A stretch of DNA of 64,000 nt, taken from contig CAYZCE010000001.1 of the NCBI GenBank assembly GCA_964476835.1, positions 1-64,000 on the forward strand, given 5' to 3'. Position numbers and translations under genes: made by a program. This DNA is from PALSA-926 sp964476835 (GTDB taxonomy: Bacteria > Pseudomonadota > Alphaproteobacteria > Micavibrionales > UBA2020). Of this stretch, positions 41,152 through 48,929 are shown piece after piece. The notes below the pieces were generated by a model. That model was not told where the DNA came from. It searched no databases and worked only from the letters and a program-made list of their open reading frames with translations. Position 1 is the stretch's first letter, and each line of letters starts with the position of its first letter.

Positions 41152-43458
41152 TCAGAATTTTTCGAGCAACCTGTCGATATAATCGCGCTCCACCGGGCTG
41201 CGGCCGGGGTCGTTGGAGCGGCGGCGGAGTTCGTCGATGATTTCCTGCACGCGCTGGCGTCGGGCGGCGTCGGGCAGTTTTGTGTCGGCATCGTCGAGGT
41301 TGCGGCCGAGCGGGTCTTCCGCGCCGCCGTCGCCGCCGGGCGCGACGTTGTAGGAGAAGACCGCCTGCGGCATGCCTTGCGCGGCTTGGTCGGCGGCGCT
41401 GTCGAGGCCTTGTTGCAGGGCGTCGAGCGCGGCCTTGGCGGCGATGCGTGCGGCGGGGGCATCGCCCTTGCCGAGCGCGGTGCCGGCATCCTGCATGGAC
41501 GTGTCGGCGATGGCGAGGGAGTCGGGCGTCTTGCCGAGCGATGATGCGACCTTGTTGGAGATATCCTTCAGTTCTTGCCGCAGGCGCGCCTGGTCTTTCG
41601 CCATCGCGCGCGCGGCCTTGGCGTCGGCGCGGCCGGTGCGGTCGTAGATGTCCTGCTCGGCGCGCACGACGGCGTCGAGGCGTTGCAGCTGCTCGAGCGC
41701 CAGCGCCTGCTTCTCCGGCATCGGCTGCATCTTGCCCGCGGCAAGAGCGGCGAGCGTGTCGTTGAGGCGGGCGGCGAGTTTCTGCAGGTCTTCGCGCGAC
41801 ATGTCCTGCCCGAGGCTGCGCATGTCGCGCACCATCTTGTTGATATCGATGTTGCGCGCGAACCTGCGCGCGATCTCGGGCGGCAGCACCACGACCTTGC
41901 CGCCCTGCTGCATTTGCTGGCGGAGGTTCATGGCGAAGGCCTGCAGGTATTTCTGCAATGCGGCCTGCGCGGCGGAGAAGGCGTCGTGCAGTTGCGCGTC
42001 GCTGGCCTTGGGGTCGTTGAGCAGGCGGGAGAGTTCCTGCAAATTCGCGCGCGCTGCGTCCTGCGCCGCGGGCGTGCCGCCGTCGTCGAGGCGTACGGCG
42101 ACGTTCCAGAGGATGTCGGCGGTCGAGGCGATGTCGGCTTCGGGCGGGTTGTTGAGCAGGCGGTGCGCGGCGATGTCGAGCGCGAGGAAGGACGTCCTGT
42201 CGTAACGATATAGCGGCGGTCGGTTGGCGATGCCCGCCAGCGTGCTGATAATGGGCTTGAGCGGGCTTTTCGCCAGCAGCAGGCGGCGTTGTTCGGCCAG
42301 CGTGGCGGCGACCTGATTGGTGAAACTGCGCACGGGCAAGGTGACGTCGAGCGGCGCGCTGGTCGTCACATGGCCCGCGCCGTCCTCGGCCTCGACGGCG
42401 ATGGTGACGGCTTTCCCCGCCCATGCATGCGCCGAGAAATCTTCGACATGGCCGCCGGTGTCGGTGGCGGGGATGTCGAAGCGCAAGGGCGCTGTGCCGG
42501 CGCTGCCTGCAGGCGGCGTGATGATGCCGGCCAGGCGCGTGATGCCGTGATCGTCATTTGCCATGTAGGCAAGGCGGATCTGCGCGCGCGGCGTCGTCTC
42601 GACGGCGGTGAGCTTGACGTCGGGTGCCGTATCGGCCTGTGCCGCGACGTTCCACTGCCCCAACGTGGAGAAGAGGGAGGTCAGCGTCACCGCGCCGCCG
42701 GCGCCGAGCGGGGCGTCGAGCACGTAGCTGCCCGCGCCGGCTTCCTGCGCCGTATAGCTTTGGTCACCGACCGTCAGGCGTGGCGCGAAACGGGCGTGCG
42801 TGGCACGCAGGTGCAGCGTGCTGCCGGCGGGCGCGGCGAGGGCGGTATCATGCGTGCTCGACAGGAAAAGCGCCGGTTCATGCGTATACTCCGGCGGTGT
42901 GATCCAGAGGTCGAAGGCGATGCGGGAGACGGGGAGCTGCGGCATGACGCCAGCTTGCAGGCGCGGCAGCGCGTCTTGCCGCGCAACGGCAAGGCCGAGG
43001 ATCAACAACGCGAGCGCGGCGTAGCGCAGCTTGTGTTTATCTTGCTGCGCGACGGTCGGTTGCGGGCGGTGCGCCTTGAGCGGGCCGAGCGCGGCGGCGG
43101 TGCGGGCGATGTGTTTCTGCCAGAGCGACTGCGCTTCCGGTGCGGCCGCGGCAGGCTGGTCGGCGAGCGTCGTCAGCGGACGGTGCGCAAGGTCGCTGTC
43201 GCGCTCAACCGCGTGGCGCACCTCGTCGCGGCGCGGGAAGCGGAACGGCGTGCCCGTGAGGAAGAAGAGGGCGACGGCGAAGGTGGCAAAAAAGGCGATC
43301 AGTGCGATATGAGCAGCCGGCGGCAGGGCTTGCGGCAGGCCGAGCAGGGCGAGTGCTGCGAAAGTCACGATCAGTGTGGCGACAGCCCAGAAGCGATTGC
43401 ACAGCCGCTCCCACAGGAGCGCCAGCGCGCTGAGGAAGAAGACGGCGCGCCGCCTCAT
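41152..43458 (-). CDS. TIGR02302 / DUF4175 family membrane protein
   Basis: This 768-residue protein has N-terminal helices near 20-38, 44-65 and 145-165, then a large probably periplasmic region. Its second half is rich in Ala, Gln and charged residues and looks helical (EQLQRLDAVVRAEQDIYDR). It matches the uncharacterised alphaproteobacterial family TIGR02302, which normally follows lysA as here. I choose the ATG at 43458 (ATGA overlap with lysA) over the GTG at 43467. Confidence 0.85.
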   Translation of the reverse strand: MRRRAVFFLSALALLWERLCNRFWAVATLIVTFAALALLGLPQALPPAAHIALIAFFATFAVALFFLTGTPFRFPRRDEVRHAVERDSDLAHRPLTTLADQPAAAAPEAQSLWQKHIARTAAALGPLKAHRPQPTVAQQDKHKLRYAALALLILGLAVARQDALPRLQAGVMPQLPVSRIAFDLWITPPEYTHEPALFLSSTHDTALAAPAGSTLHLRATHARFAPRLTVGDQSYTAQEAGAGSYVLDAPLGAGGAVTLTSLFSTLGQWNVAAQADTAPDVKLTAVETTPRAQIRLAYMANDDHGITRLAGIITPPAGSAGTAPLRFDIPATDTGGHVEDFSAHAWAGKAVTIAVEAEDGAGHVTTSAPLDVTLPVRSFTNQVAATLAEQRRLLLAKSPLKPIISTLAGIANRPPLYRYDRTSFLALDIAAHRLLNNPPEADIASTADILWNVAVRLDDGGTPAAQDAARANLQELSRLLNDPKASDAQLHDAFSAAQAALQKYLQAFAMNLRQQMQQGGKVVVLPPEIARRFARNIDINKMVRDMRSLGQDMSREDLQKLAARLNDTLAALAAGKMQPMPEKQALALEQLQRLDAVVRAEQDIYDRTGRADAKAARAMAKDQARLRQELKDISNKVASSLGKTPDSLAIADTSMQDAGTALGKGDAPAARIAAKAALDALQQGLDSAADQAAQGMPQAVFSYNVAPGGDGGAEDPLGRNLDDADTKLPDAARRQRVQEIIDELRRRSNDPGRSPVERDYIDRLLEKF

Positions 43459-44726
43459 GTTTTCCACGCCGGGATGATGTCGCGGCCGATCAGACTGTCG
43501 GCGGTTTCAGGGCGGCGGATCAGGGCGACGTCGCTGCCGCGCACCATTGCCTCGCCTGCAGGCGGGCGCGTGTTGTAGGCGGAGGACATCACCGCGCCGT
43601 AAGCGCCTGCCGTCATGATGGCGACGAGGTCGCCGGGCGCGAGGCTGGCGGGCAATTCGGCGTCGAGCAGGAAGGTATCGGCGGTTTCACAGACGGGGCC
43701 GACGACATCGGCGCGTGTTGTGCCGTTTTTGTCTTCGCGGCAGGGCAGCACGGCGTGGCGCGCGTCGTAGAGCGCGGGACGCATGAGGTCGTTCATCCCG
43801 GCGTCGAGGATCAGGAAGCGCCGCGCATGCCCCTGCTTGATGTGCAGCACGCGGCTGAGCAGTACGCCGGCGTCGCCGACGATGGAGCGCCCCGGCTCCA
43901 CCACCACATGCGCGCCGAGCGGCAGGATGATGTCGCGCACCAGCGCGGCGTAGGCGTTCAGGTCGGGCGGCGTTTCGCCTTCATACGGGATGCCGAGGCC
44001 GCCGCCGAGGTCGATCGTCTCGATGACGATGCCATTCTGGCGCAGTTGCATGACCAGTTCGGCCAGATGCGTGAAGGCCTCGCGATAAGGGGCAAGGTCC
44101 ATCAGTTGCGAGCCAATGTGGATGGCGATGCCGGTCGGCTGGATGCCGGGCAGCGTGGCTGCATGGGCGTAAAGCGCGGGCGCGTCAGGCAGGTCGATGC
44201 CGAACTTGTTCTCGCTGAGGCCGGTGGTGATTTTCGCATGCGTCTTGGCATCGACGTCGGGATTGATGCGCAGGGCGACGGTGGCGGTCTTGCCCATCTC
44301 TTGCGCGAGTTTCGAGATCAGCTCGAGTTCGGAGCGGGATTCGACGTTGATCTGCAGGATTCCGAGGCTGATTGCGGCCTTAAGTTCTTCCGCGCTCTTG
44401 CCGACGCCGGAGAAGACGGTCTTGCGTGGCGGTACGCCTGCGCGGCGTGCGCGTTCCAGCTCGCCGCCCGAGACGACATCGGCGCCTGCGCCCAGATGCG
44501 CGAGCTGCGTCATCACCGCCATGTTGCTGTTGGCCTTGCAGGCGTAGCACACGATGAAGCGGTCTTCCGGCATCACGCTTGTGAGCGCGCGCTGCCAGCG
44601 TGTGAAGTTATCGGCGATGCGCGCAGCAGAATAGCAATAGAGCGGCGTGCCGTGCGCGGCCGCGATATCCTCGAGCGCGGCGTCCTCGGCATGGAGGCGC
44701 CCGTTGCGGTAGGTGAAGGCGCTCAT
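43455..44726 (-). CDS. lysA: Diaminopimelate decarboxylase
   Basis: This PLP enzyme makes L-lysine from meso-diaminopimelate. The 423 residues have a fold III barrel with the PLP lysine K64 in VCYACKANSN, HIGSQ, GGGLGIPYEGE, EPGRSIV and the partner-subunit motif ending in GAYGAVMSSAYNTRP. It overlaps the lipoprotein gene upstream and the TIGR02302 gene downstream by four bases each. Confidence 0.95.
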   Translation of the reverse strand: MSAFTYRNGRLHAEDAALEDIAAAHGTPLYCYSAARIADNFTRWQRALTSVMPEDRFIVCYACKANSNMAVMTQLAHLGAGADVVSGGELERARRAGVPPRKTVFSGVGKSAEELKAAISLGILQINVESRSELELISKLAQEMGKTATVALRINPDVDAKTHAKITTGLSENKFGIDLPDAPALYAHAATLPGIQPTGIAIHIGSQLMDLAPYREAFTHLAELVMQLRQNGIVIETIDLGGGLGIPYEGETPPDLNAYAALVRDIILPLGAHVVVEPGRSIVGDAGVLLSRVLHIKQGHARRFLILDAGMNDLMRPALYDARHAVLPCREDKNGTTRADVVGPVCETADTFLLDAELPASLAPGDLVAIMTAGAYGAVMSSAYNTRPPAGEAMVRGSDVALIRRPETADSLIGRDIIPAWKT

Positions 44727-44863
44727 GGATGCGGATCGTAGGCGGGGTTCGGGTAGGTTTTCGGGTAGGTGTCGGGCTGCGTTGGCGGGTCAAGCTCGCG
44801 CGGCTTGATGCCGCACGACGCGAGCGCCAAAATCAGGCCTAAAGTCAGGATTGTGAAACGCAT
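44723..44863 (-). CDS. Small LptM/YifL-like lipoprotein
   Basis: This 46-residue lipoprotein precursor has MRFTILTLGLILALASC followed by GIKPRELDPPTQ. The lipobox is LASC with Gly at +2, and the mature peptide is proline-rich. Position upstream of lysA and sequence (CGIKPRELDPP) match the LptM-like lipoproteins usually found between argH and lysA; LptM assists assembly of the LPS translocon LptD. The start ATG is at 44863 and the stop overlaps the lysA start (ATGA). argH is missing at this place. Confidence 0.8.
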   Translation of the reverse strand: MRFTILTLGLILALASCGIKPRELDPPTQPDTYPKTYPNPAYDPHP

Positions 44864-44893
44864 GCAGACCCCTTTATACTAGAAGGCCTGATT

Positions 44894-45412
44894 ATGAAGG
44901 TCGCTGTTGTGCCGGTAAAGCGTTTTAAATTCGTCCTGTTATTGTTCGTGACCATCGTGGCGGCGGTGCTTTTGCTGCGCGGCGGCTCGCGCGCGGGACC
45001 GCCGCTGCCGGACATTCATTTTTACGACAAATCTGGCCGTGCGGTGACGCTCGCGGCGTTCAAGGGCGAGGTCGTGCTGGTCAACCTCTGGGCGACGTGG
45101 TGCGCGCCTTGCGTGGCGGAGATGCCGCTGCTCGACAAGGTGCAGGGAAGCTACCCCAAGGAAAAGTTCCGCGTCGTGGCGATCTCGGTCGATACCACCT
45201 CGATGCAGGCGGTACAAAACTTCCTGAAGAAACGCGGCGTCAAGAACATCGACGCCTATTGGGACAAGGACGTGCAGGCGGCGTTCAAGTGGTCCTACGG
45301 CGGCATCCCGACCAGCTTCCTGCTCGATACGCAGAGCGGGGTCGTGAAGCGCTATGACGGCGTTGTTGATGTCGATGGCTTAGACAAAGATATCGGGGCT
45401 TTGCTGCCGTAA
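44894..45412 (+). CDS. TlpA-like thiol-disulfide oxidoreductase
   Basis: This 172-residue protein is anchored by one N-terminal helix (about 11-29), with a periplasmic thioredoxin fold. The redox motif is WCAPC (C70 and C73) and the cis-proline is in GGIPTSF. It may reduce cytochrome maturation or copper-site proteins, as TlpA/ResA-type proteins do. It is divergent from the lipoprotein-lysA unit with 30 bases between starts. Its 3' end overlaps the convergent DUF167 gene by 33 bases. Confidence 0.88.
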   Translation: MKVAVVPVKRFKFVLLLFVTIVAAVLLLRGGSRAGPPLPDIHFYDKSGRAVTLAAFKGEVVLVNLWATWCAPCVAEMPLLDKVQGSYPKEKFRVVAISVDTTSMQAVQNFLKKRGVKNIDAYWDKDVQAAFKWSYGGIPTSFLLDTQSGVVKRYDGVVDVDGLDKDIGALLP

Positions 45413-45697
45413 CTGCGCGAGCAGGGCCGTGCCGTCGCCGGCGACCAATACCACCTTCACGCGGTTCGTCTGCCCCGAGATCAGCGAGAGCGAGGATTTC
45501 GGCAGCTTCCACGCCGTGGCGAGGAAGTCGAGCAGCGCCTTGTTGGCGCGGCCGTCTTCAGGCACGGCGTTGATCGATATTTTCAAGGCGCGCTGGCCGT
45601 CGGCGATGTCCATCACGCCATCGATTTTGTCGCGCCGCGCCTGCGGGGTGAGGCGGACGGTGACGCTGAAGCCGTCCTTGCGGATATTGAACGGCAT
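45380..45697 (-). CDS. DUF167 (YggU) family protein
   Basis: This 105-residue protein of the DUF167 family has the pattern VRLTPQARRDKIDG, LKISINAVPEDGRANKALLDFLA and VVLVAGDG. Structures of the family are known but the function is not. The open frame extends about 98 codons upstream, which is not real. The ATG at 45697 overlaps the stop of a 35-residue membrane peptide gene (TAATG). It overlaps tlpA at the 3' end. Confidence 0.88.
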   Translation of the reverse strand: MPFNIRKDGFSVTVRLTPQARRDKIDGVMDIADGQRALKISINAVPEDGRANKALLDFLATAWKLPKSSLSLISGQTNRVKVVLVAGDGTALLAQLRQQSPDIFV

Positions 45698-45804
45698 TAT
45701 TTCGGCCAGTTGATGATAAAGCCATATATCACGCCGCAAAACGCGGCGATCGTGAGCAGCGTCATGAAAATGACAAGGGCGAGCAGGTGGGGCGATTGTT
45801 TCAT
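45697..45804 (-). CDS. Single-helix membrane peptide coupled to DUF167
   Basis: This 35-residue open frame starts MKQSPHLLALVIFMTLLT, with one hydrophobic helix from about residue 7 to 31 and a final NWPK. Its stop shares one base with the DUF167 start (TAATG), which suggests translational coupling and a real gene. I do not know its function. Confidence 0.6.
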   Translation of the reverse strand: MKQSPHLLALVIFMTLLTIAAFCGVIYGFIINWPK

Positions 45805-45833
45805 GGCGGGGATTGTAGTAAAGATAAAATGTC

Positions 45834-46814
45834 ATGGAAACCCTGAAAATCACGGTGACGGAGCAAGACCACGGCCAGCGCCTCGACAAGGTGCTGGCGA
45901 CGCATGCGCCGCAGGTGTCGCGCGCGCGGTTCCAGGCGCTGATCGACGGCGGCCACGTGACGCCTGCCGTCAACAGCTCCCACAAGGTCAAGGCGGGCGA
46001 GGTCTATACCGTCGTCATCCCCCCGGCGGTTGAGGCGGTGCCGAAGGCGCAGAAGATCGCGCTCGACATCGTCTATGAAGACGACGACCTGCTCGTCATC
46101 AACAAGTCACCCGACATGGTGGTGCATCCGGCCGCGGGCAACCACGACGGCACGCTGGTCAACGCGCTGCTCGCCCATTGCGGCGACAAGCTCTCGGGCG
46201 TGGGCGGGGTGAAGCGGCCGGGTATCGTGCACCGTCTCGATAAGGAAACATCCGGCCTGATGGTCGTCGCCAAGAACGACATCGCGCACCGCGGGCTTTC
46301 GGAACAACTGTCGTCGCGCACGCTCAAGCGCGTCTATCACGCCATCGTCTGGGGTTCGCCCACCCCGTCATCGGGCCGCGTCGAGACGCAGATCGGCCGC
46401 AGCCCGACCAACCGGCAGAAGATGGCTGTCCTGCAAACCGGCGGGCGCGAGGCGATCACGGATTACAAGACTCTGCAAAGCTTCGGCATCCTCGCGGCGC
46501 AGGTGGAATGCCGCCTGCAGACGGGGCGCACGCACCAGATCCGCGTGCATATGGCGCACCTTAAGCACTGGCTGGTCGGCGACCCCGTCTACGGCAAGCC
46601 GGGAATCGAGAAATTCCTGCGCCTGAACAAGGTAGATGAGGCCTTGGCGCGCATGCTGCTCGTTTTCCCGCGCCAGGCGCTGCACGCCGCCGCCCTTGAA
46701 TTTATCCACCCGATCGGCAAGAATAAGATCAGTTTGAAAGCGGAGCCGCCGGCGGACATGCAGGCGCTGCTCCAGCTCCTGAAACAGAAAGCGGCGGCAA
46801 AAAATGGTCGATAA
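45834..46814 (+). CDS. rluD: 23S rRNA pseudouridine synthase, RluD-like
   Basis: This enzyme isomerises uridines of 23S rRNA (helix 69 in the RluD case) to pseudouridine. The 326 residues have an N-terminal S4 RNA-binding domain (RLDKVLATHAPQVSRARFQALI) and the catalytic D136 in HRLDKETSG. The C terminus is lysine-rich. The gene overlaps terD by 11 bases. RluC-type specificity cannot be excluded. Confidence 0.9.
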   Translation: METLKITVTEQDHGQRLDKVLATHAPQVSRARFQALIDGGHVTPAVNSSHKVKAGEVYTVVIPPAVEAVPKAQKIALDIVYEDDDLLVINKSPDMVVHPAAGNHDGTLVNALLAHCGDKLSGVGGVKRPGIVHRLDKETSGLMVVAKNDIAHRGLSEQLSSRTLKRVYHAIVWGSPTPSSGRVETQIGRSPTNRQKMAVLQTGGREAITDYKTLQSFGILAAQVECRLQTGRTHQIRVHMAHLKHWLVGDPVYGKPGIEKFLRLNKVDEALARMLLVFPRQALHAAALEFIHPIGKNKISLKAEPPADMQALLQLLKQKAAAKNGR

Positions 46815-47400
46815 CGCGCATATGCTCAAGAACGAAGAAGTCAACCTGATGGCTGCGGCGCCCACGCTGAAGCGCGTCGTCGTCGGCCTCGGCTGGGACG
46901 TGCCGGAAAGCGCCGATGGCTTCCCCGTCGACCTCGACGCCAGCGCCTTCCTGCTTACCCGCGACGGCCGCGTGCGCAACGACACCGACTTCGTCTTTTA
47001 CAACAACCTCGAGATCGACGGCGGCGCGGTCAAGCACCTCGGCGACAGCGTCACCGGTGCGGGCGACGGCGACGACGAGCAGATCAAGATCGACCTCGAA
47101 GGCGTGCCCTTCGACATCGAGAAGATCGCCTTCTCCGTCACCATCCACAACGCGCAGGAACGCCAGCAGACCTTCGGCCTCGTCAAGAACGCCTATATCC
47201 GCGTGGTAGACGAGGAAAGCGGCACCGAGCTGCTGCGCTTCGACCTGAGCGAGGACGCGGCCGAGAACAACAGCTTCATCTTCGGCGAACTGGTGCGCGG
47301 CGACGGCCTCGCATGGAAGTTCAAGGCCATCGGCCTTGGCGCCGCCGGCGGCCTCTACCAGATCGCACGCGACTTCAAAGTCAACGTCGCCGCGCCGTAA
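46804..47400 (+). CDS. terD: TerD family calcium-binding stress protein
   Basis: This 198-residue TerD domain protein has the hallmark segments LGWDVP, DLDASAFLL, DFVFYNN, GDGDDEQIKIDL and the later RFDLSEDAAENN, with acidic calcium-binding residues. Family members occur in tellurite-resistance and stress gene clusters. Here it is alone, with no terB, terC, terZ or similar gene nearby. It starts inside the end of rluD; an ATG six codons on is an alternative. Confidence 0.9.
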   Translation: MVDNAHMLKNEEVNLMAAAPTLKRVVVGLGWDVPESADGFPVDLDASAFLLTRDGRVRNDTDFVFYNNLEIDGGAVKHLGDSVTGAGDGDDEQIKIDLEGVPFDIEKIAFSVTIHNAQERQQTFGLVKNAYIRVVDEESGTELLRFDLSEDAAENNSFIFGELVRGDGLAWKFKAIGLGAAGGLYQIARDFKVNVAAP

Positions 47401-47408
47401 TATCGCGG

Positions 47409-47444
47409 TTGACGCCCTGGGGAACTGTATGTAAATTATATACA
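47409..47444 (+). promoter_or_regulatory. Promoter and palindrome ending at the DUF1566 start codon
   Basis: TTGACG (47409-47414), a 17-base spacer and TAAATT (47432-47437) form a promoter whose start point would fall at about the ATG (47445). The imperfect palindrome TGTATGTAAATTATATACA (47426-47444; eight of nine arm pairs match) covers the -10. No Shine-Dalgarno sequence is visible, so the message may be leaderless and repressible. Confidence 0.5.
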
Positions 47445-47954
47445 ATGTCCCACCATAGAATTACTTTCAAGTTCGATGCCGATCATGTCGCCGCGTTCCG
47501 CGCCGCGGTGAAGGATATCCATGCCTCGGCGGAAGCGGCCGCGCAGCAAGAGAGGGACGCCCTTTATCAGCGCGCGGAAGTCGGCGATGTCTTGCCCGAC
47601 GGCAGCATTTGCGGCGGCATTTCGCCCGATACCGGCAAACGCATGTATGTGCTGCCGGAGGCGTTTTCCGGTTCTTTCGGCAAGGCGGTCGAACATGCCG
47701 CAAAATTGAACGGTAACAAGCAACTGGGCCGCAGCGATTGGCGTATGCCCAGCAAGGCGGAACTGGCCGTCCTGTTCGCCAATAAAGACAAGGCCGCGTT
47801 GAAAGACGTTTTCAACGACCGCGCAAGGGAGCTTTGGTCGTCCAGCATCGAAGGCGTATGCGCGTGGTGGCAGAACTTCGCGGAAGGCGGGCAGTATACG
47901 TCCAAGACGGACTTGCGTTATTCTGCCGCGTATGTCCGTTCCCTCCCGGCCTGA
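47445..47954 (+). CDS. DUF1566-like domain protein
   Basis: This 169-residue cytoplasmic protein has a helical N terminus (FDADHVAAFRAAVKDIHASAEAA). The C-terminal part is like DUF1566/C-type-lectin-related repeats: SDWRMPSKAELAVLF, ELWSSSIEGVCAWWQNF and a final YVRSLPA. DUF1566 is common in secreted or phase-variable proteins, but this one has no signal peptide. It stands alone between terD and a bidirectional terminator. Confidence 0.68.
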   Translation: MSHHRITFKFDADHVAAFRAAVKDIHASAEAAAQQERDALYQRAEVGDVLPDGSICGGISPDTGKRMYVLPEAFSGSFGKAVEHAAKLNGNKQLGRSDWRMPSKAELAVLFANKDKAALKDVFNDRARELWSSSIEGVCAWWQNFAEGGQYTSKTDLRYSAAYVRSLPA

Positions 47955-47970
47955 GCGAGGGTAATGTGAA

Positions 47971-48003
47971 AAAAAAGCCCCGCTTTTGAGCGGGGCTTTT
48001 TTT
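47971..48003. terminator. Bidirectional intrinsic terminator
   Basis: AAAAAAGCCCCGC, the loop TTTTGA and GCGGGGCTTTTTT form a 13-pair stem flanked by A and T tracts. It separates the convergent DUF1566 and ankyrin genes and can stop transcripts from both. Confidence 0.92.
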
Positions 48004-48004
48004 G

Positions 48005-48745
48005 TTAGGGCGCCAGGCCGTTGTCCGGCTTGCGGTCGGGAGCGGGTTTTGCGCCCGTCTTGCGGCGGGCGATCGCATCGTCGATCAGTTGCGCGATCTC
48101 GACGCCGTCGGGGCCGTCTTTCGCGCGCAGGTTGGCGAAATCGGAGAGGTTTTTGCCGGTCTTCTTGCTGGTCCACAAGGGATCGGCATTGGCAGCGAGC
48201 AGGATTTTCACGGCTTCGAGGTTCTGCTTGGCGACCGCCGCGACCAGCGCGTTTTCGCCCCAGCTGTTGATGGCGTCGACATCCGCACCGGCTGCGATCA
48301 GCTTCTTGAGGACGCCGTTTTGGTTCGAGCCAACGGCCTTGATGAGGGGGCTTTCGGCATTCACGTCGGCGCCGGCCTCGATCAGGGCGTCGACTGCCGC
48401 TTCGATGCATGCGGCAGCATAAGGCGTTTCCGTTTCCCGGATCACATAGAGGAGCGCCGTCATGTCGTGGGTGTCCTTCAGGTTCATATTCACCTTGAAT
48501 TCGGCCAGCAGCGCGATGGCGTCGGCATCGGTCGCATAGGCGGCGGCCATCGCGAGGGAATAGCCCTTATGGCTGCGGGTGACGCCGTCATTCAGCTGGT
48601 CATTCGTCCAGTCCGGCTCAACGCCTTGTTCCATCACGAAGCGGATGCGGTCGAGGCGCTGTTGCTTTTCGGCAGGCAGGGATGCCCGGGTTTCCAGCAT
48701 GTTGAAAACCCATGCGCCAAGTTGTGCCGGGGTGAGGGAGGTCAT
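48005..48745 (-). CDS. Ankyrin repeat protein
   Basis: This 246-residue soluble protein has about four to five ankyrin repeats between residues 55 and 200 (for example KGYSLAMAAAYATDADAIAL, ALIEAGADVNAESPLIKAV, KLIAAGADVDAINSWGENAL). Ankyrin arrays bind other proteins; the partner is unknown. The ATG at 48745 has an AGAAGGA ribosome-binding site at good distance; the frame is open 20 codons further upstream. No signal peptide. Confidence 0.85.
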   Translation of the reverse strand: MTSLTPAQLGAWVFNMLETRASLPAEKQQRLDRIRFVMEQGVEPDWTNDQLNDGVTRSHKGYSLAMAAAYATDADAIALLAEFKVNMNLKDTHDMTALLYVIRETETPYAAACIEAAVDALIEAGADVNAESPLIKAVGSNQNGVLKKLIAAGADVDAINSWGENALVAAVAKQNLEAVKILLAANADPLWTSKKTGKNLSDFANLRAKDGPDGVEIAQLIDDAIARRKTGAKPAPDRKPDNGLAP

Positions 48746-48785
48746 GGACGATCCTTCTGAAAAGATTGGTGATGTAGTTTTCCGT

Positions 48786-48815
48786 ATCTTATTTGCATGA
48801 CACACTCTATGTCAA
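48786..48815 (-). promoter_or_regulatory. Sigma70-type promoter of the ankyrin gene
   Basis: On the minus strand, TTGACA (48815-48810), an 18-base spacer and TAAGAT (48791-48786) lie about 40 bases upstream of the ATG. A TGACA/TGTCA inverted repeat (48798-48814) overlaps the -35 and spacer. Confidence 0.6.
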
Positions 48816-48929
48816 TGGAATTTCTATAAGATTTTGCCATTGATAAAGGAGCTTTTTTCCTGTCCGCGCCGGGGGAGTTGGAGTAGGTTAACAGCACCCA
48901 AAACGACAACAGTTTATCGGTGAATCCCC

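Noticed and set aside
46804..48745. A phage or mobile island at terD, DUF1566 and ankyrin
   Set aside because: No integrase, transposase, tRNA gene or flanking direct repeat is visible, and base composition of the genes is close to the surroundings.
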